Below, in pieces: positions 14,405 to 20,075 of a DNA stretch of 20,075 nt. Both the position numbers and the translations under genes were made by a program. The stretch spans positions 1 to 20,075 of IMG/VR virus record IMGVR_UViG_3300035034_000343; one strand, given 5' to 3'. Position 1 is the first letter of the stretch; each line of letters starts with the position of its first letter. The notes beneath the pieces were generated by a model. The model was given only the letters and a program-made list of their open reading frames with translations, was not told the DNA's origin and made no database searches. This DNA is from a virus.

Positions 14405-16051
14405 TTATTCACACGATGTGCAATTCAGAATATCTCTAGCTAACATTTGAGCCGGATTACTGGATCGTTGATAGTATAGAGATTTGAGTCCCTGTTCCCA
14501 AGCGAAGATCATAAGTTCATTAATTTCTTTAGGTTTTGCGGATGGGGGAATCATGAGATTCAATGACTGACCCTGATCGATATACTTTTGTCTAGCAGCG
14601 GCTTGGATGAGAATTTCTTTTTGTGAAATTTCTCCAAATGTTTTAAACACATCTTTTTCATGCTGTGTGAGAAAATCCAAGTGTTGGACGCTTCCCCCAT
14701 GGCTGAGAATAGATTTCCACGTCAAAGTATCATCTTTACCCTTTTCCCCTAGAAGATCTTTCAGCTTTCTATTCTTATATGTGAAATTTCCTTTGGCCAA
14801 AGCCTTCACGAAGTAGTTACTATTGAGAGGTTCGATGGATGGGGATACCTGACCGAGAATGAAACTACTACTTGTAGTAGGAGCCACGGCCAACATTGTA
14901 ACATTTCTTCTGCCATATCCTTTCAATAGTTCGGGTTCTCCGTAAAGAGTTGCGAGCTTTTTAGTTGCTTCGTCCGTTTTATCTTTAATGTTCTTCCAAA
15001 TTTCAATATTTAAAAACTTAGCATCCATAGATTCCCATGCAATCATTTTCGATTGAAGTAGATCGTGCCACCCAAGAACTCCAATTCCCAATGCTCTTTG
15101 GTTTTTTGCGAAGTTGTTTGCAGCTCCCATGAGATCATTATCTTCGGTTTTCTCGATGAATTCAGACATCACGGCATCAAGGAGAAATGATAAGACTTCA
15201 ATGGCATCGGTATCCTTCCACTCGTCCCATTTATCTAAGTTCATTGACGATAAATCACATACAAATGACTCATTATCAGTCGATTGCAAGAAAATCTCAG
15301 AACACATATTCGACGAATTGATCATACACCCTTTATCTTTATAAACTTGAGGCTTATTATCGTTTGCATTATCAGTGAAGAAAATATATGGATATCCACT
15401 TTCTGATCTTTTTTTGATGACTTTACCCCACAATGATCTTTTGGGTTTATCCCCATCAATCATGGACTGCATCCATTCGTTGGATACGCAAACACCGATA
15501 GACATTTCTTGAATCGTATGTCCCTCTCCCCTGATTTTTAGGAATTCTTCGATGTCTCCGTGATCGATTGGTAGGTATGCCGCGAAATGCCCCCTACGAG
15601 TGCTTCCTTGGCTGATAGAGTTGGTTACGTCATAGAACATCTCCATGACTCTCACTGCCCCTTCAGCCTTACCCCCAGTTGAAATAAGGGAACCCCTCGA
15701 CCTAACATCTCCAAAGTATCCAGAGGTTCCCCCTCCATACTTAGACATCATCCCAACCTCTGCTTGTTTTTTGAGGAAGTTGTAAACTGAATCTGAAATG
15801 TGGCTATTGAAACATGAAATCCCAAGACCCCTATTGTTACCAAATGAAATCCATATAGGAGTTGAAAGACTGTAGAACCCTCTGCTCATATAATCCTCGA
15901 ACTTATCAGAATATCCTTTTATTTTAAGAATTTTTTCTGCATTGTCTCCTATTTCTCTAACCCTTTGCTCCGCTGTTTGTCCATTTATTAGATAATCTCT
16001 GTCTAGAAAATTTCTAGAATCTTTATTAAGCCATTCGTATTTTTTATTCAT
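14405..16051 (-). CDS. nrdA: Ribonucleotide reductase large subunit, class I
   Basis: This 548-residue subunit converts ribonucleotides to deoxyribonucleotides for phage DNA synthesis. Conserved features are Cys80 (GISCFNS) and Cys265 (SFVCDLSSMNLDKW), the redox pair. The finger-loop motif N248-M-C250-S-E252 holds the thiyl-radical cysteine, Tyr526-Tyr527 (LYYQRSS) belong to the radical path, and C-terminal Cys544 and Cys547 (NCTSCE) form the reducible tail. It is much shorter than E. coli NrdA (about 760) because the ATP-cone activity-control domain is absent and loops are trimmed, as in other phage enzymes, so dATP inhibition is probably lost. N- and C-termini look complete; there is no intein. 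A variant TAAATT lies 7 bases upstream (16064-16059). Confidence 0.95.
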   Translation of the reverse strand: MNKKYEWLNKDSRNFLDRDYLINGQTAEQRVREIGDNAEKILKIKGYSDKFEDYMSRGFYSLSTPIWISFGNNRGLGISCFNSHISDSVYNFLKKQAEVGMMSKYGGGTSGYFGDVRSRGSLISTGGKAEGAVRVMEMFYDVTNSISQGSTRRGHFAAYLPIDHGDIEEFLKIRGEGHTIQEMSIGVCVSNEWMQSMIDGDKPKRSLWGKVIKKRSESGYPYIFFTDNANDNKPQVYKDKGCMINSSNMCSEIFLQSTDNESFVCDLSSMNLDKWDEWKDTDAIEVLSFLLDAVMSEFIEKTEDNDLMGAANNFAKNQRALGIGVLGWHDLLQSKMIAWESMDAKFLNIEIWKNIKDKTDEATKKLATLYGEPELLKGYGRRNVTMLAVAPTTSSSFILGQVSPSIEPLNSNYFVKALAKGNFTYKNRKLKDLLGEKGKDDTLTWKSILSHGGSVQHLDFLTQHEKDVFKTFGEISQKEILIQAAARQKYIDQGQSLNLMIPPSAKPKEINELMIFAWEQGLKSLYYQRSSNPAQMLARDILNCTSCE

Positions 16052-16073
16052 ATATTAAAATTTATAGATATTG

Positions 16074-16148
16074 TCAAATTAATTGATTTGTGTATTGCTC
16101 AACGTATTCTTCATCTAAGATTGTATCAATCGGAACATCATCTCGCAT
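16074..16148 (-). CDS. Tiny ORF or gene remnant between endonuclease 2 and nrdA
   Basis: A 24-residue frame reads MRDDVPIDTILDEEYVEQYT and ends NQLI. It looks like protein rather than random sequence (acidic, helical), yet it is too short to assign. It may be the surviving end of a gene displaced by the endonuclease, or a chance ORF. A second ATG at 16158 gives only a five-residue peptide. Its beginning lies inside a 10-base inverted repeat. Confidence 0.2.
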   Translation of the reverse strand: MRDDVPIDTILDEEYVEQYTNQLI

Positions 16149-16156
16149 GATGTTCC
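16132..16156. repeat. Perfect 10-bp inverted repeat, 5-base loop
   Basis: GGAACATCAT (16132-16141) and its complement (16147-16156) flank CTCGC. No T tract follows on either strand, so a simple terminator is unlikely. It lies 17 bases beyond the end of endonuclease 2 and upstream of nrdA, so it could shape the mRNA between them or be a protein-binding site. Confidence 0.6.
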
Positions 16157-16175
16157 ATAATTAATCTTGACTTAT

Positions 16176-17867
16176 TTAGTGGGATTTCATCCATTTATAT
16201 TTTTTATTTCCACAATCATAAATCCTGAAATAACCCAAATCTTTCATTATTTCTTTTTCGGTTTTTTCTTTGGGGAATCCTTTTGATACTAACACATCCT
16301 TTCTAAAAGTAAACCTATTATGTCTTTTTAATCCTTTGACATAAAAATAATTAGGATTGGTTAGATGTTTTTCCAAAAATCCCAATTGGATGTAGAGATT
16401 ACCTGTTCCGTAACGCATATTACAAAAAGATATTATATTATTTGGATTTCTTTTTTTAATGAAATTTTTGAAAAGTTTAGACGCTCCACCGACAACATTA
16501 TAATTTATCTTATTACAATATCGAAGAAGTTCATATTCGTCTTTTTCGGTTTCATTATTACCCATATTCTTTCTCTTTTTGCCGAAGGTCATTAAAGAAA
16601 CCAATTCACCATTATAGAACAACCCCATACGATGCTTCGATACACAAAACCCCTGTATGTGATTATCTATTAAAAATTTCTTGGCTGTTTTGTAGTCAAC
16701 TTCAAATATTGAACATTTACGAGCGAAAATTTTATTATTTGTTTTATTAAAAGCGTTTTGTAACATACTTTCACATATACTTCTATTGGATATCCATTCA
16801 TCTTCAAATATTTGAATTAATCGGTATCCTAAGTCATTCATCTTTTTTAATTTATCAGAGTGATAATTATTTGATTTAAAAATATCACTATGCCAATATA
16901 GTCCATTAAACTCAATTCCAATTTTATGACTCTCCGATAAAATATCAATTTCTTTAATATTTTCCATCCTTCTAACGCTTCCCTCTATATCGTCAATACC
17001 TATCGATTTTAAAAATTCTAAAATTTCCAATTCATATGAGCTTACGAATGATGTGCATTTGGGGCAGTGTCCCTTACCAGATACGTGGATGTAAGCTTTG
17101 ATCTTAAAATCTCCATGAATTGGGCAAGTTATCAACGCATCATCGTGTGATTTTGTATAAAATGTTTTATCATATGAATATTTTCCACCATGTAATGATT
17201 TAGACTTTTCTATGAAAGTGTCTAAATCATGTGTCATGTTTTCAACTTTACAATTCTTACATCCGAAAAAGATACTATCAAGTGCATTTCTCGGGGTGGT
17301 TTTATATTTTCCATGTGAGATGCATGTAGGATATATACTTGTTTGTAGATTTTTGAAATATCCAATATCACTAAAATTATATTTTTTGAAATTATCCTTT
17401 TCTGATAACCGTTCAATAAAATCATCACCAGTAGTTCTTAATTTATCAGCGGTTCTTATTTCACCACACGACGGACATCCCTGCTTATTGTTTATGTGAT
17501 TACTAGCCTTCATGGAAAATTTTCCATGAATCGGGCAGATAATATCAACATAATCTAAAGCGTGGGTATATATTACTGAAGTATAGTCATAAAAATCTCC
17601 ATGTATTTTTGTGGCCTTTTTTAAGAAGTATTCTATATCTTTGCGATGCCTGTTACCATTTGCTGCATTCACGCACCCCCTACACCCCCCGTTTTCTGTT
17701 ATTAGATGATTACTTGGAGTGGTTGTAAAATGTCCATGTTCTCTACATACAAAAGAGGTTGGGGTTGATGTGTTTTTATAAATTGTGTTATTGTAATCAA
17801 AACGTTCGGAGTGTTTTTTTATACATTTATCTATAAATTGTTCAGTTGTAACCGTAGGTTTTCTCAT
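16176..17867 (-). CDS. Free-standing Vsr-like homing endonuclease 2
   Basis: This is a 563-residue paralogue of endonuclease 1. I chose the ATG at 17867 rather than one eight codons upstream because TAAATA ends 5 bases before it. It has four zinc-knuckle repeats instead of three (CREHGHF/CRGC, CPIHGKF/CPSC, CISHGKY/CKNC, CPIHGDF/CPKC) over about residues 8-265. A Vsr-like nuclease core follows (KEIDILSESHKIGIEFNGLYWHS, then QIFEDEWIS), then the shared C-terminal domain (ARKCSIFEVD, NHIQGF, RMGLFYNGELVSLMTFGKKR, GGASKLFKNF, YDCGNKKYKW). It sits between nrdB and nrdA on their strand. Both nrd genes look complete, so it is intergenic, not an intron or intein insertion. Confidence 0.8.
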   Translation of the reverse strand: MRKPTVTTEQFIDKCIKKHSERFDYNNTIYKNTSTPTSFVCREHGHFTTTPSNHLITENGGCRGCVNAANGNRHRKDIEYFLKKATKIHGDFYDYTSVIYTHALDYVDIICPIHGKFSMKASNHINNKQGCPSCGEIRTADKLRTTGDDFIERLSEKDNFKKYNFSDIGYFKNLQTSIYPTCISHGKYKTTPRNALDSIFFGCKNCKVENMTHDLDTFIEKSKSLHGGKYSYDKTFYTKSHDDALITCPIHGDFKIKAYIHVSGKGHCPKCTSFVSSYELEILEFLKSIGIDDIEGSVRRMENIKEIDILSESHKIGIEFNGLYWHSDIFKSNNYHSDKLKKMNDLGYRLIQIFEDEWISNRSICESMLQNAFNKTNNKIFARKCSIFEVDYKTAKKFLIDNHIQGFCVSKHRMGLFYNGELVSLMTFGKKRKNMGNNETEKDEYELLRYCNKINYNVVGGASKLFKNFIKKRNPNNIISFCNMRYGTGNLYIQLGFLEKHLTNPNYFYVKGLKRHNRFTFRKDVLVSKGFPKEKTEKEIMKDLGYFRIYDCGNKKYKWMKSH

Positions 17868-17872
17868 GATAT

Positions 17873-17878
17873 TATTTA
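17873..17878 (-). promoter_or_regulatory. Late-promoter-like TAAATA (minus) before homing endonuclease 2
   Basis: GGTAAATA on the minus strand ends 5 bases before the ATG at 17867, between the end of nrdB and the endonuclease. Confidence 0.55.
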
Positions 17879-17919
17879 CCCATAGTATCACCTTTTAATA
17901 GAAAAAGTCAATCAAGTTA

Positions 17920-18966
17920 TTAAAATAACTCATCTTCGTCAAACGATTGATTTTTCTTAGAATAGTCAACGCTTCTTCCATGAAAAAAATCAACCATTGA
18001 GTTCCCATGTAATTGTTCTTCGAACCACATGGTATCATCCAATAGAGATTGATCAACCTCAAATACTTTATCAAATCCAATTTGTTCCATGGATTCGTTG
18101 ATGCGGTTTTTGACGAACTCTTTGAGTATATCCGCAGACAGGTGTTCCTTATTTACACCGTTCACCATCCAGTCGATCATTTTTGACTCCGCTTTGAAAG
18201 CCTCTTCAGCTTCGTGGTGAATTCTTTCTTCCAATTCCTTATCAAAAATCTCAGGGTGTTCTTTGCGAATAGTATTGATAATTTTTATACCAACCAAAGC
18301 GTGTATAAGTTCTTCATTTCTGGTGTATTTCACCTGTTGGTCGGTGTCCTTTAGGACATTCTTGTAAGTATTGAACCAATTGATGATATAAAACTGCGAG
18401 AATAGAGAAACGTTTTCAACAAATAATGTGAAAAGAATTAGTGCATATACATACTGTTTCTTAGAATCTTTATAAAATCTATGTGTATATTTTTTCAGAT
18501 ACTTAACCCTACCTTGAATCCATTCCAGTTTGAGGTTTTCCTCGAATACATCATTAAGATCTAGAACATCCAACAAACGCTCATATGCGTTATTATGAAT
18601 AACTTCCGTGTTGGCCATAACGTATCCTAAATCCTGTAACGCTGGATGGGGGAGATTATCTCCAAGCTTTGACCAGAATGTCTTAACTGCCACTTCGATT
18701 TGTCCAATAGCTGATAATGTTCTAACTACAATTTCCCGCTCTTGATCGTTTAGAACGGTTTTAAATTGGTGTACGTCTGACTTGAATGAAAATTCCCTAT
18801 CAGTCCAAAATCCATCATGCATCGCATTTATGAACTGAACCGTCCATGGATATTTGTTGGGTTTTCTGCTCGTCTGCTCTTCAAAAATGCTATGTGTGTC
18901 TTTTCCCATGTCGTTCTTCAGCACTATATCATTATCCATAAAATTGTCAATCATCTGATTCATCAC
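17920..18966 (-). CDS. nrdB: Ribonucleotide reductase small subunit, class I
   Basis: This 348-residue subunit carries the diiron centre and tyrosyl radical used by NrdA. Likely metal ligands are Glu91 (IGQIEVAVKTFW; Asp in E. coli), Glu121 and His124 (NTEVIHNNAY), Glu184 (FVENVSLFSQF), and Glu219 and His222 (NEELIHAL). Tyr128, four residues after His124, is in the place of the radical Tyr122 of E. coli. The acidic tail ending SFDEDELF should dock on NrdA. Start: GTG at 18966 gives the usual promoter spacing (6 bases), ATG at 18963 is nearly equivalent. It is first in the minus-strand order nrdB, endonuclease 2, nrdA, clpP. Confidence 0.95.
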   Translation of the reverse strand: MMNQMIDNFMDNDIVLKNDMGKDTHSIFEEQTSRKPNKYPWTVQFINAMHDGFWTDREFSFKSDVHQFKTVLNDQEREIVVRTLSAIGQIEVAVKTFWSKLGDNLPHPALQDLGYVMANTEVIHNNAYERLLDVLDLNDVFEENLKLEWIQGRVKYLKKYTHRFYKDSKKQYVYALILFTLFVENVSLFSQFYIINWFNTYKNVLKDTDQQVKYTRNEELIHALVGIKIINTIRKEHPEIFDKELEERIHHEAEEAFKAESKMIDWMVNGVNKEHLSADILKEFVKNRINESMEQIGFDKVFEVDQSLLDDTMWFEEQLHGNSMVDFFHGRSVDYSKKNQSFDEDELF

Positions 18967-18972
18967 TTGGAT

Positions 18973-18978
18973 TATTTA
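18973..18978 (-). promoter_or_regulatory. Late-promoter-like TAAATA (minus) before nrdB
   Basis: GGTAAATA on the minus strand ends 6 bases before the GTG at 18966 (9 before ATG 18963). Nucleotide-metabolism genes are usually early or middle in T4, so a late-type element here is notable. Confidence 0.5.
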
Positions 18979-19026
18979 CCACACAAAATTCTAGAATTTT
19001 TCACATTTAAAAAATGAGTTAATGGT

Positions 19027-19032
19027 TAAATA
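19027..19032 (+). promoter_or_regulatory. Late-promoter-like TAAATA before the 110-aa gene
   Basis: GTTAAATA ends 5 bases before the ATG at 19038. With the minus-strand element at 18973-18978 it makes a divergent promoter region of about 70 bases. Confidence 0.6.
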
Positions 19033-19037
19033 TACGA

Positions 19038-19370
19038 ATGGGTTGGATGAAAGACATTGGTAATATATACGATAATGAGCCTATCACAGAAAGCTGGAAG
19101 AATGCCACACCTGCTGGAGATAAATTATCATATCGTAATAATAAGATGGGGATGGGAGTGTCTAATATGGCCGCTGACAGCCTTGCGGGTAATGTCCAGT
19201 TCGGTAATCCATACGAACAAGAGGAAGTCCTTGTGGACGGTTCTATGGACAAGCAGGAGCTATTGGGAGAGATTGATAAGTTACTTTCGGGATTGTCCGA
19301 TTCTTCTCCTACCGATAGGGTTGCAGTGATGGTTTTAAGTCAACTTAAAAAGAAAATATATAATATATGA
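19038..19370 (+). CDS. Unknown protein with leader-like N-terminus (110 aa)
   Basis: I do not recognise the body of this protein: a polar middle (KLSYRNNKMGMGVSNMA) and a C-terminal helical part (DKQELLGEIDKLLSGL, DRVAVMVLSQLKKKIYN). Its N-terminus, MGWMKDIGNIYDNEPITES, shares I7-G8-x-x-Y11 spacing with the next two genes and has I16-T17-E18 before S19, a site of the (L/I)xE type cut by T4 prohead protease. This would fit a head-packaged protein with a removable leader; it is an inference from a short motif. Its stop overlaps the ATG of the next gene (ATGA). Confidence 0.65.
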   Translation: MGWMKDIGNIYDNEPITESWKNATPAGDKLSYRNNKMGMGVSNMAADSLAGNVQFGNPYEQEEVLVDGSMDKQELLGEIDKLLSGLSDSSPTDRVAVMVLSQLKKKIYNI

Positions 19371-19386
19371 ATGATTATGATAATAT
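19354..19386 (+). repeat. 33-base direct repeat, copy 1
   Basis: The 33 bases covering the upstream AT-rich element and the first six codons of the gene at 19367 are repeated exactly at 19893-19925. This copy is preceded by A where copy 2 has T, so it lacks the TAAATA hexamer. Confidence 0.9.
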
Positions 19387-19894
19387 GGGAAAGATGTATG
19401 CAACTTTATTATTAGAAGAGGCTGGGTATGTGGTGGGATTCCATGGGAGTTATGGTAATAAAACCTTCGATAATAAAAATGAAAGAGGAATTTGGTTTGC
19501 TGAAGATGTCAATAGTGATATAATTGAGTATTATTCTAATAGAGGTGATGGTAGAACTGTAATTGAGGCTAAATTAAAATTAGGTAAAAATTTAGATCTT
19601 TCCATGTATAATGCAGATGAAATGATGAACAGTTCTTATGCTGACTCATTTTTAAATGATATGGAAATTGAAGATGAGGATGTTTCTAGATTTATGGATT
19701 ATTTCTTCTTTGAAGATTACGAAACAAATCAAGACGAATATGGGGAACCTACTTTATCTGCATCTGAGATTTTGAATCATGTGATCAATTTATTGTTGAT
19801 ACCGAATAAATTATATGATTCCGTTTCTATTTTAGAAGGAGATGATCACATGACATACTGTATGTTAAATGAACAAAATATTGAAATGATTTAA
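19367..19894 (+). CDS. ADP-ribosyltransferase-like protein with leader
   Basis: This 175-residue protein has, after a 20-residue leader, VVGFHGSYGNKTFDNKNERGIWFAED (about 21-48), then IIEYYSNRG and VIEAKLKLGKNLDL. This is the layout of small ART-fold domains seen in polyvalent phage proteins (F/Y-H-G-x at the NAD-binding strand, G-x-W/H-F-x, a Y in the following helix, then V-x-x-V-x-L-x-x-x-N-x-L). A C-terminal TYCMLNEQNIEMI resembles the usual last strands and could supply the catalytic Glu. Such enzymes transfer ADP-ribose from NAD to host proteins, as T4 Alt does. The leader MNDYDNMGKMYATLLLEE ends in an LEE-A site at 16-19. Activity is not proven by sequence; the acidic region 85-135 is unusual. 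Confidence 0.5.
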   Translation: MNDYDNMGKMYATLLLEEAGYVVGFHGSYGNKTFDNKNERGIWFAEDVNSDIIEYYSNRGDGRTVIEAKLKLGKNLDLSMYNADEMMNSSYADSFLNDMEIEDEDVSRFMDYFFFEDYETNQDEYGEPTLSASEILNHVINLLLIPNKLYDSVSILEGDDHMTYCMLNEQNIEMI

Positions 19895-19897
19895 ATA
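19892..19897 (+). promoter_or_regulatory. Late-promoter-like TAAATA before the last gene
   Basis: TTTAAATA includes the stop of the ADP-ribosyltransferase-like gene and ends 8 bases before the ATG at 19906. Confidence 0.55.
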
Positions 19898-19925
19898 TAT
19901 AATATATGAATGATTATGATAATAT
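19893..19925 (+). repeat. 33-base direct repeat, copy 2
   Basis: Exact second copy of 19354-19386, spanning the start region and first codons (MNDYDN) of the gene at 19906. The 539-base offset equals one gene unit, suggesting duplication or recombination between leaders. Confidence 0.9.
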
Positions 19926-20075
19926 CGGAGAGCTATACTCCGAAATGGCACTTACCAATATGCAGAAGATTGGTAAGTGGGACGATAAGAAAAATAGACA
20001 TGGTTATGATAAGGCATCCGTGGGTATATTATCATCTCCATCTGGATTGAAGAAGCTGGAAGATAAATTCAATCG
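19906..20075 (+). CDS. Leader-bearing protein, 5' part only (runs off window)
   Basis: Fifty-six complete codons are visible. The protein begins MNDYDNIGELYSEMALTNM, with the first six residues identical to the ADP-ribosyltransferase-like protein, followed by a basic region (KIGKWDDKKNRHGYDKAS) and LLS-like PSGLKKLEDKFN. The body is unrecognised. An IGE at residues 7-9 is the only (L/I)xE match; the 16-18 position is LTN instead. The start is fixed by the duplicated 33-base segment and TAAATA 8 bases upstream. Confidence 0.7.
   Translation, partial: MNDYDNIGELYSEMALTNMQKIGKWDDKKNRHGYDKASVGILSSPSGLKKLEDKFN

Noticed and set aside
16132-16156. Inverted repeat as an intrinsic terminator
   Set aside because: No T tract follows the stem on either strand and the stem is A/T-mixed, so a simple terminator reading is weak.
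14405-18966. Split-intein 'fractured gene' arrangement around endonuclease 2
   Set aside because: This endonuclease family is known from such loci, but nrdA and nrdB both look complete at both ends and no intein halves were seen.
1-20075. tRNA genes, CRISPR arrays, integrase or attachment sites
   Set aside because: I saw no cloverleaf-like sequence, spaced repeat array or recombinase on either strand. A dedicated tRNA scan would be decisive.

Overview
The window is a contiguous piece of an AT-rich, T4-like tailed bacteriophage (myovirus) genome, probably environmental. The evidence is the chain of T4-type morphogenesis genes: portal (gp20), neck protein (gp13), head-completion nuclease (gp4), prohead protease (gp21), a small core protein, scaffold (gp22), major capsid (gp23) and baseplate spike proteins (gp5-like). 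A class I ribonucleotide reductase pair (nrdA/nrdB) follows. No tRNA, rRNA, CRISPR or integrase was seen, and the host cannot be named from the sequence.

Layout. 1-710: end of an unrecognised gene and a DUF1353-like gene. 785-2542: portal. 2536-3733: an unusual block of three minus-strand genes (two-helix membrane peptide, membrane-anchored PAS protein, small repeat protein) placed inside the plus-strand head operon. 3747-5365: gp13-like neck and gp4-like nuclease. 5366-5680: poorly explained stretch with a doubtful minus-strand ORF. 5681-9067: protease, core protein, scaffold and major capsid, closed by a strong terminator. 9192-10661: a free-standing Vsr-like homing endonuclease. 10666-11040: a small virion-type protein followed by a second terminator. 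11181-13760: gp5-type OB-fold protein, a 67-residue protein and a large beta-rich spike protein. 13761-18966 (minus strand): ClpP-like protease, NrdA, a second homing endonuclease and NrdB. 19038-20075: three plus-strand genes sharing an N-terminal leader, one of them an ADP-ribosyltransferase-like protein.

Three themes stand out. First, 16 genes on both strands have the hexamer TAAATA ending 5-8 bases before the start codon, with no clear Shine-Dalgarno sequence. This resembles a T4 late promoter core fused to the start codon and predicts leaderless or nearly leaderless late mRNAs. Second, two paralogous homing endonucleases sit next to gp23 and between nrdB and nrdA, the two neighbourhoods that T4-type phages also use for segD and mobE, although the enzyme family looks different. 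Third, the right-end proteins share an N-terminal leader, two of them with an (L/I)xE site of the kind cut by the T4 prohead protease. This suggests head-packaged, injected proteins, including a possible small counterpart of T4 Alt.
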